Shown: piece after piece, positions 37,151 to 46,859 of the stretch | How the letters are laid out: each line of letters starts with the position of its first letter | Numbering within the stretch: the first letter of the stretch is position 1 | Assembly (NCBI RefSeq): GCF_947502895.1 | Contig: NZ_CANNBM010000002.1 | Span: forward strand, 186,001-250,000 | Direction of reading: 5' to 3' | From: an uncultured Sulfitobacter sp. | GTDB lineage: Bacteria > Pseudomonadota > Alphaproteobacteria > Rhodobacterales > Rhodobacteraceae | Length of the DNA stretch: 64,000 nt | Program-made: the position numbers and the translations under genes | The notes under the pieces: model-generated | Databases searched by the model: none | What the model was told of the DNA's origin: nothing | What the model saw: only the letters and a program-made list of their open reading frames with translations

Positions 37151-37169
37151 TACTAACTTAAGGTTAGTA
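37151..37169. promoter_or_regulatory. Palindrome upstream of the AraC regulator gene
   Basis: TACTAAC (37151-37157) and GTTAGTA (37163-37169) form a perfect inverted repeat with a 5-base centre (TTAAG). TACT...AGTA dyads of this size are typical for HxlR/YodB-type regulators, and such a gene lies immediately upstream at 37301. It overlaps the likely promoter of the araC-type gene. Confidence 0.5.
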
Positions 37170-37300
37170 TAAATCGAACTGAAAGATAAGTGCTGTTTTC
37201 GGAATAATTGTTGGTGAGCGAAAGAGTGCTTGCGCGCACAAAGGTCGCCACAGCGCAGGTCTTGGCTCGGAAAGAACTAGACGGAATGAAACAAACAGAA

Positions 37301-37672
37301 CTATTTGTCCTGTTCTTCTCCGTCAGGTTTTTGCGCCCAACGGTGCGCCCACTTCGCAATCTCGATCAGGATCAACCGCAGGTCCTTACCCTTTTCGGTC
37401 AGCGCATAGCCTCGCTCGGTGTCGGTTGGCCGGATGATGCCTGCATGTTCCAGCTCTTTCAATCTTGTCGAAAGCAACTTGTCACTCATTCCGGGGATCG
37501 CATCTGCGATCTCGCGAAAGCGGGTCTTGCCATGGAACAACGTCCTGATAATCGCACCTGTCCACCGCTTGCCGATCAATTCGCTGGCTTCGTGAAACGT
37601 CATGCTGAAAGGACCATCTCCTACCTGATCGGACCATGATCGCGGTGTCTTGGTGTCGTCTCCTTGGGTCAT
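37301..37672 (-). CDS. HxlR-family transcriptional regulator
   Basis: A 123-residue winged-helix protein. Typical segments are ASELIGKRWTGAIIRTLFHGKTRFREI (the GxRW-type opening and first helices), MSDKLLSTRLKELEHAGII (recognition helix) and GYALTEKGKDLRLIL (wing). HxlR proteins often respond to aldehydes, quinones or redox stress. The common Cys of YodB-like members is not present in the N-terminus. It lies upstream of, and in the same direction as, the AraC-family gene and beside a flavoprotein gene, a context fitting redox control. Confidence 0.9.
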   Translation of the reverse strand: MTQGDDTKTPRSWSDQVGDGPFSMTFHEASELIGKRWTGAIIRTLFHGKTRFREIADAIPGMSDKLLSTRLKELEHAGIIRPTDTERGYALTEKGKDLRLILIEIAKWAHRWAQKPDGEEQDK

Positions 37673-37780
37673 TGCAAAGCCCTACCAGCATCGGTTCAGG
37701 CCTTACCTACACCCAAGCGCGCGTTGAAACTAGCACGACATGGTAAAACATACGGCCTGCAAAACCGGTGCAGACCTGCA

Positions 37781-39445
37781 CTAGGACGGATTATTGGCCA
37801 GATAGCCATGCACCGCGCTGACACAAACCGACCCTTCGCCCACGCCAGAGGCGACGCGTTTTACAGAACCCGACCGCACATCCCCCACTGCAAAGATGCC
37901 GGGTGTCGAGGTGCTGAACATATTTTCCGCTTGTTCCAGATCAGCACCCGTCTTCACAAAGCCGCGGGTGTCCAGCGCAACACAATCGCCCATCCACGCG
38001 GTGTTGGGCACAGCGCCAATCATTACAAACACATTGGGCGCATTACAGCGGGTGCCCGCGCCTGTGTCACGGTTGGTCCAAGTCACACCTTCCAGCAGCC
38101 TGTCGCCATGCAGCGCAGTCAGCTCCGATCGGGTGTGCAGTTCGATGTTGCCGCTTTGCTCGATCCGGCTAACCAGATAGTCTGACATGCTGTCGGCCAG
38201 CCCGTCAGCACGCACCAATACATGTACCTTAGAGGCATGGCGCGACAAGAAAACGGCCGCCTGTCCCGCCGAATTGCCGCCGCCGATAACCACGGCCTCG
38301 GTGCCCGAGCAGAACCGTGCTTCGAGAGCAGTGGCGGCATAATGGATGCCCTGACCCTCATAGATTGCGTAGCCGTCAATATGGTCTAGCCTGCGGTAGG
38401 TCGCGCCACAGGCAAGGATCACGGCGCGCGCCAGAATATCATGCGCCCCGTCTCGTTGTATTTTGAACCCGCGTTCGTGCCGTGCAATCTGTGTCGCGGC
38501 GCGGGCCACAACAAAAGTCGCCCCGAATTTCTGGCCTTGAATCCACGCCCGCCCCGCCAACGCTTGACCGGAAATACCTGTAGGAAAGCCCAGATAGTTC
38601 TCGATCTTCGAAGACGTCCCCGCCTGCCCGCCTGGTGCTTCGGTCTCCACCACGACCGTATCCAGCGCCTCTGACGCGGCATAGACGCAGGCGGATAAAC
38701 CGGCAGGCCCGGCACCAACAATGGCAAGGTCATACACATGATCGACGTCCAAGTCTTCGGTAAGCCCCAATAGATCGGCAAGCTCTGCAGTTGACGGATT
38801 GCTGAATATCTGACCATCCGATGTTTGCACTACTGCGGGGCAGCTGGACTCCGGTCGTGCTTTTCTTGACAGCTCAATGCCCTGTGGCGTGGTCGCATCA
38901 CATAGGGTCACGGGATACCCGTTGCGCGACAAAAACCTGTTGATGCGGATGACGTCGCGGTCATTTGCATCACCCACAATTGTCGCACCCGCCTGTGCTT
39001 TCGCAATAAAACCCGAACGCCGCAGGATCAGTGCGCGCAAGATGATTTCTCCAATGTCCTGCTCGGTAGAGGACATGCGGCGGAACTGGTCGCGGGTCAG
39101 ACGGATGACGTGTGTTGTCCCTTTGGCGCGCCCCTCGACCAGACCTTTACGCCTGCTGAACAGATCCAGCTCACCGGTAAACTGCGCAGGCCCCAGCGCC
39201 GTGATGATCCGTTCGGATCCATCAATGGTCCGATCGATGATTTCAACACATCCAGCGGTGATCAAGAAGAAATCTGCGCCGCGTTGGCCGCGCTCGAATA
39301 TCACCGTGCCGCTTTGCAGCACGTCAGCTTCGCCGTAATCAGATATGCGGTCAATCTGCGCGTCGGTTAATGTGGGAAATATCTGACCTTCACGGGCATA
39401 GGGATCGGTGGTGTCGGTGGCCGCGCGCGCGGAATCTGAGCTCAT
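37781..39445 (-). CDS. Cyclic-nucleotide-binding domain / thioredoxin-reductase-like flavoprotein
   Basis: A 554-residue fusion. Residues 20-135 form a Crp-type cyclic nucleotide-binding domain (GTVIFERGQRGADFFLI, FTGELDLFSRR). Residues 140-215 are a linker with a receiver/thioredoxin-like look. Residues 235-550 are a class II flavoprotein reductase: FAD site VGAGPAGLSACVYAASE, NADPH site VVIGGGNSAGQAAVFL and C-terminal GIFAVGDVRSGSVKR. The redox CxxC of thioredoxin reductase is missing (GIHYAATALEA where CATC would be), so electrons must go elsewhere. The start at 39445 gives the normal N-terminus; an upstream ATG at 39523 adds atypical sequence. Confidence 0.88.
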   Translation of the reverse strand: MSSDSARAATDTTDPYAREGQIFPTLTDAQIDRISDYGEADVLQSGTVIFERGQRGADFFLITAGCVEIIDRTIDGSERIITALGPAQFTGELDLFSRRKGLVEGRAKGTTHVIRLTRDQFRRMSSTEQDIGEIILRALILRRSGFIAKAQAGATIVGDANDRDVIRINRFLSRNGYPVTLCDATTPQGIELSRKARPESSCPAVVQTSDGQIFSNPSTAELADLLGLTEDLDVDHVYDLAIVGAGPAGLSACVYAASEALDTVVVETEAPGGQAGTSSKIENYLGFPTGISGQALAGRAWIQGQKFGATFVVARAATQIARHERGFKIQRDGAHDILARAVILACGATYRRLDHIDGYAIYEGQGIHYAATALEARFCSGTEAVVIGGGNSAGQAAVFLSRHASKVHVLVRADGLADSMSDYLVSRIEQSGNIELHTRSELTALHGDRLLEGVTWTNRDTGAGTRCNAPNVFVMIGAVPNTAWMGDCVALDTRGFVKTGADLEQAENMFSTSTPGIFAVGDVRSGSVKRVASGVGEGSVCVSAVHGYLANNPS

Positions 39446-39639
39446 GAGGCGTCTTTCAATAAATAGGAACCAGTGTGGAGAACAGGGTCGCACCCCGAAA
39501 GGTCCGGTACGGCGCTTCGGCAACGTCGATACATTGGCGGATTGAGGCTGTCAGGCATTGGACAGAACGATCTTTTCTTAGAACAATCCGACACTACTGC
39601 TGCCTGCCCAATATGCTTTGACCAGAGCTATCGCAAACC

Positions 39640-40053
39640 GCTAGGCGATATCCCGTAGTGGCGGCGAAACAGTCTGGTGAGGTGGGGATGATCGGCAAAA
39701 CCGCAATCCACAGCGATATGGCCGATAGGTGTTCTGGTGCTGATCTACGCGCGCCTGGCCTGCTCCAACCTCCGCTCCAGAACTTAGGCATGCACGCTCT
39801 GGCCCACGGTTGCTTTGAATGCTCTGGAGAACCAACTGATGCTCATATTGGCAAGGCCGGCAAGTTTGGCAACCGACATACTATCAGCCAGATGTGCTTT
39901 GATACGGTTGACTGCGCGTTGGATGCGGGCGTTGGTGTCTTTGACAGACGGCGGTATCAGTGCAGGATAGCGCGATGATCGACATGTCGCCTGCCTGCAC
40001 GTTCGGACTACACGAGACGGAATAGGCCAGTCGCGTTTCCACCTCTTGGCCAT
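39640..40053 (-). pseudogene. AraC-family regulator remnant
   Basis: The C-terminal DNA-binding part of an AraC protein is recognisable (RIQRAVNRIKAHLADSMSVA, ANMSISWFSRAF, then IGHIAVDCGFADHPHLTRLF). The frame is interrupted by TAA at 39784-39786 and TAG at 39745-39747, between VGQSVHA, VLERRLEQARRA and IST. The sensing domain upstream is lost or frameshifted. It is similar in this region to the intact AraC gene at 36196 and may be an older paralogue. Confidence 0.8.
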
Positions 40054-40401
40054 ATCTTATTGCGGTGTGCATCGCCCATTGCTCCCGGTGTTTTCAGAAC
40101 GACTCCAACTTTTATTAGACCTGCCTTTATTTCTGCCCGTGAAGGGTAATCCTGCAGAAATGCCGGTCGTAATATTCTAAAGAGTGCTCAGTTTTTGATT
40201 AAAACGCGAAAGCGCTCTGACAGATGGCAAGACAAACCCGCCTGCTGCGTTCCAAAACAAGCGTCTTTCGTTCAAGGGCGACGCGTTGCAGTATGGTAGG
40301 GTCACATCATCGAGGGTCCCCCGAAAGGACAAGATGGTTTCGCCCATTGGGTCGCCCTGTCTTGTCACAGCAGTAGCTCGCCTCTTGATCAGGAGGTCAA
40401 T
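40054..40401. other. Intergenic region before the metallo-beta-lactamase-fold gene
   Basis: About 350 bases, including the decayed upstream part of the AraC remnant at its left end. The right end carries AGGAGG (40391-40396), the ribosome binding site of the next gene. No other feature was recognised. Confidence 0.4.
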
Positions 40402-41121
40402 GTGGAATTTTTCGCGCCCCATGTGCGCCCGATCATCGGACCGGTCGTGATGCTGCCCCAAAAGGGGGCGGTCACAGGCGGGTCGAAACGGCCGCCCAAT
40501 TCCTATGCAATCTCTGGGTCGACCGGCACGCTGCTGTTTGATGCCGTGTTCAGCTGGAATCTGGATGCCATTGAGGCAATGATCAGCACAGCTCACCCAC
40601 CGCTGGCACTTGTGCTTTCGCACCGTCACCTTGTGTCATCTGGCGATGCTTTTCATGAGATCAAAGAACACTACGAGCTGCCAGTCCTATTGCATCCGGA
40701 CGATCACACATGCCCTTCGATGTCTCGCCTCCCGATGGCGGTTGGCGATCCTACTGGGGGAAAGGGCTTGGAGATATTGCAGGGCGTAGGCGCACAGCTC
40801 ATTCACATTCCGGGCCATACGGCGGGCTCAATCATGTTATACCTTCCACAAAAGGGCGGCATTTTGCTGACCGGTGATGCCGCTGTGGGGCCAGGACCCA
40901 TACAGCCCGACCAGACGCCACGGCTTGAACGCCCCATCGGCGCCGACACAGACCCGTGTTTCATTCCGATCTGGAAAGAGGTGGTGGGCAGCTTGCCAAT
41001 AGCCGCCATTCTGCCTTTGCACGGAGCATATTATTTGCGCTGCGACTTGGGTAGCGATGTTTTTGATGCAATCGTTGAGAATATATGGAAAGGGCATCCT
41101 ATGGACCCACGGCAAATATGA
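40402..41121 (+). CDS. Metallo-beta-lactamase-fold protein with altered metal motif
   Basis: A 239-residue protein of the MBL fold, recognisable from LLFDAVFSWNLDAIE, IHIPGHTAGSIMLYL (metal His), ILLTGDAA (metal Asp) and the C-terminal LPLHG (His). The central HxHxDH motif reads HRHLVSSGD (His74, His76), so the Asp-His pair is missing and one zinc site is probably lost. Translation starts at GTG 40402, five bases after a perfect AGGAGG. It overlaps the following lipoprotein gene by four bases. The function is unclear; a binding or glyoxalase-II-like role is possible. Confidence 0.78.
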   Translation: MEFFAPHVRPIIGPVVMLPQKGAVTGGSKRPPNSYAISGSTGTLLFDAVFSWNLDAIEAMISTAHPPLALVLSHRHLVSSGDAFHEIKEHYELPVLLHPDDHTCPSMSRLPMAVGDPTGGKGLEILQGVGAQLIHIPGHTAGSIMLYLPQKGGILLTGDAAVGPGPIQPDQTPRLERPIGADTDPCFIPIWKEVVGSLPIAAILPLHGAYYLRCDLGSDVFDAIVENIWKGHPMDPRQI

Positions 41122-42281
41122 ACGGAGCTACCTTGCGCAACGTCGCCCAATTTCAACCTCGGGCATTTGCCTGCCGGATTATACGTCCGAATTTTGTATC
41201 GCTGGCCTGTTTGATCTTATGCTCGTGCCTCGTCTTGGCCGCGTGTAGCGAACAGCAACCCCTTGGCCTAATTACCAAACAGATACCCGCAGAAAGTGGT
41301 GCCACGGTTGAACAGATCTTTATCGCAACAAACCGCATGTCATTGGCAAACGGATTTGGAACAGCACGATCTGCGCAGACTAAATTTGGCAAGTACGACA
41401 TTTCCATTCCACCCAATCACAGCGCGGGCCAGATCGAATGGGGTGGTGACCAGCCCGACCCTGCCAAGCACTTTGCCACAGTCGCCCAAACGACCTATCA
41501 AAACCAATCCGCCTTTCAGACCGCGTTTGACCGCAAGGCTGCGACAATCCCGAAATCGGACCGCGAAGTGGTCGTCTTTGTGCATGGATATAACACCACC
41601 TTTGCCGAAGGGTTGTTCCGCTTTGCCCAGATAAAGCACGACCTGAAGCTGCCCGCCCTCACGCTTCACTATGCATGGCCTTCGACAGGACGCATTCGCG
41701 ATTACGCCCGCGACCGCGATTCAGTGCTTTTTGCCCGTGACAGTCTGGAACAGACGTTGCTGGCACTCACCGACAGCAGTGCCGAGCGCATTGTCGTAGT
41801 GGGCCATTCGCTGGGCGCATTCTTGGTGATCGAGACGCTGCGCCAGATCTCGCATAAACGACAAGGACGGATGCGCGACAAACTTGCCGGCGTGATCCTG
41901 ATCTCGCCCGATATCGACGCAGAGTTGTTTCGCCAACAGGTACGTGATGCCGCCCCGTTGCCGCAGCCGTTCGTGGTGTTTTCATCCCCAAAAGATAACG
42001 CGCTTAGGTTGTCGGGGCTGCTGACTGGCAAACCACGGCTGGGATCTTTGACCGGAACGCCGCAGCTGGCCGATCTGGGCATCACCTTTATCGACGTGTC
42101 TGCAATATCGGACGCTGGCAGCGGGCATTTGGTCCCTGCCACTTCCCCAACTGTTCTCAATTTGATCAGGGGCATGGGCCAGACGATAGAAGCCGTCGCT
42201 GGCGATGACGACCGCTTCTTTGGCCCGTTTCACAGAGGGGTCAACCGTCTGAACGAAACAGGCCAGCTGGTTGACCGCTAG
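41118..42281 (+). CDS. Lipoprotein alpha/beta hydrolase (DUF900)
   Basis: A 387-residue protein with a lipoprotein signal (lipobox LAACS around residue 43, preceded by LACLILCSCLVL). The hydrolase part shows IFIATNRM, VVVFVHGYNTTFAEGLFR, LHYAWPSTG and the nucleophile elbow VVGHSLGAFLV with Ser, the usual pattern of DUF900 serine hydrolases; a late SGHL provides the His. The start at 41118 overlaps the stop of the MBL-fold gene in ATGA; the in-frame ATG at 41085 lies within that gene. Probably anchored in the outer or inner membrane facing the periplasm. The substrate is unknown. Confidence 0.85.
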   Translation: MNGATLRNVAQFQPRAFACRIIRPNFVSLACLILCSCLVLAACSEQQPLGLITKQIPAESGATVEQIFIATNRMSLANGFGTARSAQTKFGKYDISIPPNHSAGQIEWGGDQPDPAKHFATVAQTTYQNQSAFQTAFDRKAATIPKSDREVVVFVHGYNTTFAEGLFRFAQIKHDLKLPALTLHYAWPSTGRIRDYARDRDSVLFARDSLEQTLLALTDSSAERIVVVGHSLGAFLVIETLRQISHKRQGRMRDKLAGVILISPDIDAELFRQQVRDAAPLPQPFVVFSSPKDNALRLSGLLTGKPRLGSLTGTPQLADLGITFIDVSAISDAGSGHLVPATSPTVLNLIRGMGQTIEAVAGDDDRFFGPFHRGVNRLNETGQLVDR

Positions 42282-42288
42282 GCCCAGA

Positions 42289-43713
42289 CTATCCTGCGGG
42301 CGTCGCCGCCACTGGCCCCACGGCAAAGGCGCGGTACACGCGGATCAATGCGCGCAACCGCTCAGCCTGCGCCGCTGCCTCGGCATCCTCTGCCAACAGT
42401 TGGGCATTTTCAGTATCTAACAGGGTCTGCAGCGGCTCTGTCCCCACTTCAAACTGAACCCGCGCTAGCTTGCTTGCTTCGCGGGCAGATGCCACAGCAC
42501 GGCCCAACAACACGGTTCGTTGTCCCTGTTGTGCATAGTCTGACAGGGCTGTATCCGCCTCGGACAGCGCTTGGACAACAAGGTTTTGATAGGTGGCCAG
42601 CGTACCATCCGCCACCGCCTTTGAGGCAGCAATCCGCGCATGAATTTCATTACGGTCAAACAAAGCGACCGAGATCGATGGCCCGACCCCGAAGAACGAA
42701 GCACCCGAGCGTGACAAGCCTGCCGGGTCAGAGCCAGAAAGCCCAAGACGGCCCGAAACAGACAGCGTCGGGAACAAATCAGCCGTGGTGACACCAATCT
42801 CTGCGGTGGCGCGCGCTAGGTCTCGCTCGGCTGCGCGGATATCAGGGCGCGCGCGCAACAAGGCCGAGACATTGCCTGCAGTAATCACACCGGGAAGCGA
42901 AGGAAATCCCGTGGCGGTTCCCAATGTCTGGTCCATTGATCCCGGGGCTTTGGCTGATAAAGTGGTGATCCGGTTCAACGCCGCACGCTCTGCTGCCTTG
43001 TATGTCGGCAGACTGGCTTCGGTAGTTTGCAGCTGGCTTTGTGCGCGCAGCAGGTTCAGCTGATCCGTTGCGCCCGCCTCGAACTGCGTGCGGGTAATCT
43101 CGACCGTGCGCTTTTGGTTTTGCTGGTTACGCTGTGCCACTGCACGGCGCACCTGTGCCTCGCGCAGATCGGCATAAGCCAGCGCCACATCCGCCGCGAT
43201 CAGGCGTTGCACGTCGGCCAACAGGGCAGCAGCCACATCGGCATTTGCACGACGCGCCTCGGACTGGCGGCGCAAACGGCCAAACAGGTCTAGCTCCCAG
43301 CTAAGATTTGCCGACAGGCTACTGGGCGATTGGGTCTGACGCGGCACGCTAGGCGTGTGTGCTTCACGTGAACGTTCGGTGGACGCAGTGGCCGTGATGT
43401 CGGGCAACCGGGTGCTGGCCGTTTCGCGCAATTGTGCGCGTGCGGCATCCAGATTGGCTGCAGCAACAGCGATGTCATAATTGGCTACCAACGCGTTCTC
43501 GACCAATTGGGAGAGGCGTTTGTCTTTGACCTCCCGCCACCACAAGCTGGATGTCGCATTTGACCGCAAGGACACCCCACTGGCCGAAGGCAACGCCTCG
43601 GCCCCTGTCGCAGCCACTGGTGCTTTGTAATTAGGGCCAACAGCGGCGCAGGCTCCGAATAGGGCAACGCTCAGAAGCAAAGGCAGCGGTTTGGTCAGTC
43701 TGGTCGGTATCAT
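42289..43713 (-). CDS. Outer-membrane efflux lipoprotein (OprM/NodT type)
   Basis: A 474-residue outer-membrane channel of an RND system. The lipobox is LFGACAAVGPNYKAP near residue 22. Internal homologous halves have the typical helices LSWELDLFGRLRRQSEA and VGPSISVALFDRNEIHARI, and the family signature PDIRAAERDLARATAEIGV. It overlaps the start of the pump gene by four bases and is the last gene of the efflux operon. Confidence 0.93.
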   Translation of the reverse strand: MIPTRLTKPLPLLLSVALFGACAAVGPNYKAPVAATGAEALPSASGVSLRSNATSSLWWREVKDKRLSQLVENALVANYDIAVAAANLDAARAQLRETASTRLPDITATASTERSREAHTPSVPRQTQSPSSLSANLSWELDLFGRLRRQSEARRANADVAAALLADVQRLIAADVALAYADLREAQVRRAVAQRNQQNQKRTVEITRTQFEAGATDQLNLLRAQSQLQTTEASLPTYKAAERAALNRITTLSAKAPGSMDQTLGTATGFPSLPGVITAGNVSALLRARPDIRAAERDLARATAEIGVTTADLFPTLSVSGRLGLSGSDPAGLSRSGASFFGVGPSISVALFDRNEIHARIAASKAVADGTLATYQNLVVQALSEADTALSDYAQQGQRTVLLGRAVASAREASKLARVQFEVGTEPLQTLLDTENAQLLAEDAEAAAQAERLRALIRVYRAFAVGPVAATPAG

Positions 43714-46700
43714 GTCGCAGGCTCCTGTTTTTTGTTCTCACCTGACAGCCAAGCACCCAGCGCACGACACACCACGTAGAATACGGGGGTAAACAGCAAA
43801 CCAAAAAACGTGACGCCGATCATGCCTGCAAACACGGTTGTCCCAAGGATTTGCCGCAGCTCGGCACCCGCACCCGTGGCAATAACAAGCGGGATCACCC
43901 CGAAGATGAACGCCAGCGAGGTCATCAAAATAGGCCGCAACCGCAGACGCGCCGCCGTCACCGCAGCCTCGACACGGTTCAACCCGTCTTCTTCGGCTTG
44001 TTTGGCGAATTCGACAATCAGGATGGCGTTTTTACACGCAAGCCCCACCAGCACGATTAAACCGATCTGGGTCAGGATGTTGTTGTCCATGCCCCGCATG
44101 TTGACGCCCACCAAAGCGGCCAGCAGGCACATCGGCACGATCAGGATGATGGCGAGTGGCCACAGCCAGCTTTCGTACAAAGCGGCCAACACCAGAAACA
44201 CGAACAACACGCCAAGGCCGAATACATAGATTGCCGTGTTGCCTGCTTGCTTTTGCTGGTAGCTCAGATCGGTCCATTCAATGGCATAGCCATCGGCCAG
44301 AACCTCACCTGCCACGCGCTCAATCGCGCCCAGCAAAGCGCCTGAGGATACGCCAGGGGCCGCCCCACCCTGAAGCTCAACCGAGTTGTACAGGTTATAC
44401 CGCGGCGCGCGGTCGGCACCGGTGGTATAGGTGAAATCCGCAATTGTCCCAAGCGGCACCATCGCTCCCGTAGTGGCGCGTGCGCGGTAGCTTTCCACAT
44501 CGCCAATCTCGTCGCGAAACGGTGCATCGGCCTGCGCAGTAACGCGGAAATTACGACCCAAAAACGTGAAGTCGTTGATGTAGGCAGAGCCGAGATAGCT
44601 CTCTAACGTCTGGTTTACCGCCGTTGCATCCAATCCCAGCATTTCAGCTTTTGCGCGGTCGATCTCGCCAAAAATCTTGGGGGTGTTGGTGTTAAACAGG
44701 GTAAACGCCCCGCGCACCAGAGGTTCTTGGTTCAATGCCGCTGCCAGCGCTTGGGTCTGCTCTTCGGTCTCTTTCAGCGATTGCCCTTCGCGCGCCTGCA
44801 CATACAGCTTCCAACCACCGGAGTTGCCGAGGCCTTCTACCGGAGGCGGTTGGAGCACGAAAACACCCGCCTCGGAAATACCATTCAACACTCCTTGCAG
44901 ATCGCCGATGACAGTCGCTACATCGTTGCCATCCACCAGCCGCTGCTCAAACGGTTTGAGCGTGGCAAAGATCGCGCCACCGTTGGATGAGGCTGTAAAT
45001 GTCGAGCCGTCAAACCCCGCGAAACCGCTGGTGTTCAACACGGCGGGGTGTTCGAGGATACGTTCGGTCACCGTCTCCATCGCGGCGCGGGTCCGGGTCA
45101 GGGACGATCCGGGGGGCAGTTGCAGGGCGGCAATGAAGTACCCCTTATCCTGATCAGGTATGAACCCCGCAGGCGTAGTGGTCAGGGTGTAACCCGCCAA
45201 ACCGATCAGGCCACCATAGACCACCATCACCAAAGGCGTAAGGCGGATCGTGAAGCGGATAAAGCTCGCATAGATCTGCGACAGCTTGTCAAACCCGCGG
45301 TCAAACGCAGCACCGGCGCGGGCGATCAGACCCTTCTCTTTGGTATCGTCCGACTTGGGTTTCATAAAGATACCGACCAGCGCAGGCGACAAGGTCAACG
45401 ACACCAGAACAGACAGCATGGTCGCCGTGGCAATCGTAATTGCAAACTGGCGGTAGAACGCGCCTGTTACCCCTTCGACGAAGGCTGCCGGAATGAACAC
45501 TGCAGCCAGCACCAACCCCGTGGCAATCACAGCACCGCCAACTTCATCCATTGTCAGGCGCGCGGCCTCTTTGGGGGATTTACCCTCGTCTACCAGACGT
45601 TGCGCGTTTTCAACCACAATGATCGCATCATCGACAACGATACCTATGACCAGCACGAGGCTGAACAACGTCAGCGTATTGATCGAAAACCCAAAGGCAG
45701 ACATCACCGCGAACGTACCGATAAGAGACACGGGGATCGCCAGCACAGGAATGATCGCGATGCGCGGGGCATGCAGAAACACAAGCACCACGAGGATTAC
45801 CAAAGCAACGGCCTCGAACAATGTTGTGTACACCTTGTCGATGGAGGTGGAGATGAACTCGGTCGGGTTATAGACGATATTATAATTGACCCCTTCGGGG
45901 AACTCTTCGGACAGCGTTGCCATCTCGGCCTTGATGGCCTCCGAGATTGCCAATGCGTTGGTGCCGGGCCGTTGGAAAATTGCCAGCGGGATCGAGGTAT
46001 CGAGCCCTTGGTAGCCGAAGATGCCATAGTTTTCGGCCCCCAGCTCAACCCGTGCCACGTCGCGCACACGGGTCAGCCTGCCATCCTCCGTACGGTTGAT
46101 GACAATGTCGCCAAAGCTTTCGGGGGCGGTCAATCTGCCTGTGGTCTCGACCCCGAATTGATAGGCTTGCTGCCTTGTTGCAGGCAGCGCATTCAACGTA
46201 CCCGACGCCACTTGTGCGTTGTTGACAGACAACGATCCGATCACGTCCTCGGGCGTCAGCCCCCGCGCGGCCATGCGATCAGGGTTGAACCACACCCGCA
46301 TGGAATACGCCCGTTCCGCAAACAAACGCGCCTCGCCCACACCATCAATCCGCGCGATGCGGTCAACAATCTGCGTGCGCGCATAGTTGGACAGATAGAG
46401 CTGATCACGGCTGCCGTTTTCCGACAGAACACTGACGATCATCAGGATCGAGGGCGAGGATTTGGCTGTCGAGACCCCAAGCCTGCGCACGGGCTCCGGC
46501 AAGCGCGGCTCGGCCCGTGCCACGCGGTTTTGTACCAGCACGTTCGCCGCATCCAAATCTGTGCCCGGCTCGAACGTGACCGTGATCGAAACAGAGCCGT
46601 CGCCAGTGGACTGCGACAGCATATAGATCATGCCCTCGACACCATTGATCTCTTGCTCAATAGGCGAGGCTACAGTTTCGGCCACCGTTTCAGCAGAGGC

Positions 46701-46859
46701 ACCGGGATAGCTGGCGGTCACACTGATGGTCGGCGGTGCAATTTCAGGATATTCAGAGACAGGCAGCGTGAAATAGCTGACCCCGCCCACGATCAAAATC
46801 ACAAATGACAGGACAGTGGCCAGAATGGGCCGGTCCACAAACATGCGAAACGGGCTCAT
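43710..46859 (-). CDS. RND multidrug efflux pump (HAE1 family)
   Basis: A 1049-residue inner-membrane proton-driven exporter, AcrB/MexF-like in length. Twelve membrane segments and two large periplasmic loops are apparent. Features are FVDRPILATVLSFVILIVGG at the start, the TM4 proton-relay pair VIGIVVDDAIIVVENAQR, GVTGAFYRQFAIT, FIPDQDKGYFIAALQLPPG and the conserved end IFGVIPLVIATGAGAELRQ plus VFFGLLFTPVFYV-like residues. It overlaps the adaptor gene (ATGA at 46856) and the channel gene. Confidence 0.95.
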   Translation of the reverse strand: MSPFRMFVDRPILATVLSFVILIVGGVSYFTLPVSEYPEIAPPTISVTASYPGASAETVAETVASPIEQEINGVEGMIYMLSQSTGDGSVSITVTFEPGTDLDAANVLVQNRVARAEPRLPEPVRRLGVSTAKSSPSILMIVSVLSENGSRDQLYLSNYARTQIVDRIARIDGVGEARLFAERAYSMRVWFNPDRMAARGLTPEDVIGSLSVNNAQVASGTLNALPATRQQAYQFGVETTGRLTAPESFGDIVINRTEDGRLTRVRDVARVELGAENYGIFGYQGLDTSIPLAIFQRPGTNALAISEAIKAEMATLSEEFPEGVNYNIVYNPTEFISTSIDKVYTTLFEAVALVILVVLVFLHAPRIAIIPVLAIPVSLIGTFAVMSAFGFSINTLTLFSLVLVIGIVVDDAIIVVENAQRLVDEGKSPKEAARLTMDEVGGAVIATGLVLAAVFIPAAFVEGVTGAFYRQFAITIATATMLSVLVSLTLSPALVGIFMKPKSDDTKEKGLIARAGAAFDRGFDKLSQIYASFIRFTIRLTPLVMVVYGGLIGLAGYTLTTTPAGFIPDQDKGYFIAALQLPPGSSLTRTRAAMETVTERILEHPAVLNTSGFAGFDGSTFTASSNGGAIFATLKPFEQRLVDGNDVATVIGDLQGVLNGISEAGVFVLQPPPVEGLGNSGGWKLYVQAREGQSLKETEEQTQALAAALNQEPLVRGAFTLFNTNTPKIFGEIDRAKAEMLGLDATAVNQTLESYLGSAYINDFTFLGRNFRVTAQADAPFRDEIGDVESYRARATTGAMVPLGTIADFTYTTGADRAPRYNLYNSVELQGGAAPGVSSGALLGAIERVAGEVLADGYAIEWTDLSYQQKQAGNTAIYVFGLGVLFVFLVLAALYESWLWPLAIILIVPMCLLAALVGVNMRGMDNNILTQIGLIVLVGLACKNAILIVEFAKQAEEDGLNRVEAAVTAARLRLRPILMTSLAFIFGVIPLVIATGAGAELRQILGTTVFAGMIGVTFFGLLFTPVFYVVCRALGAWLSGENKKQEPAT

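Noticed and set aside
45048..46808. A 586-codon plus-strand open frame opposite the RND pump
   Set aside because: The pump on the minus strand is unmistakable; the opposite frame is His/Arg/Gln-rich and low in hydrophobics, as expected of a shadow.
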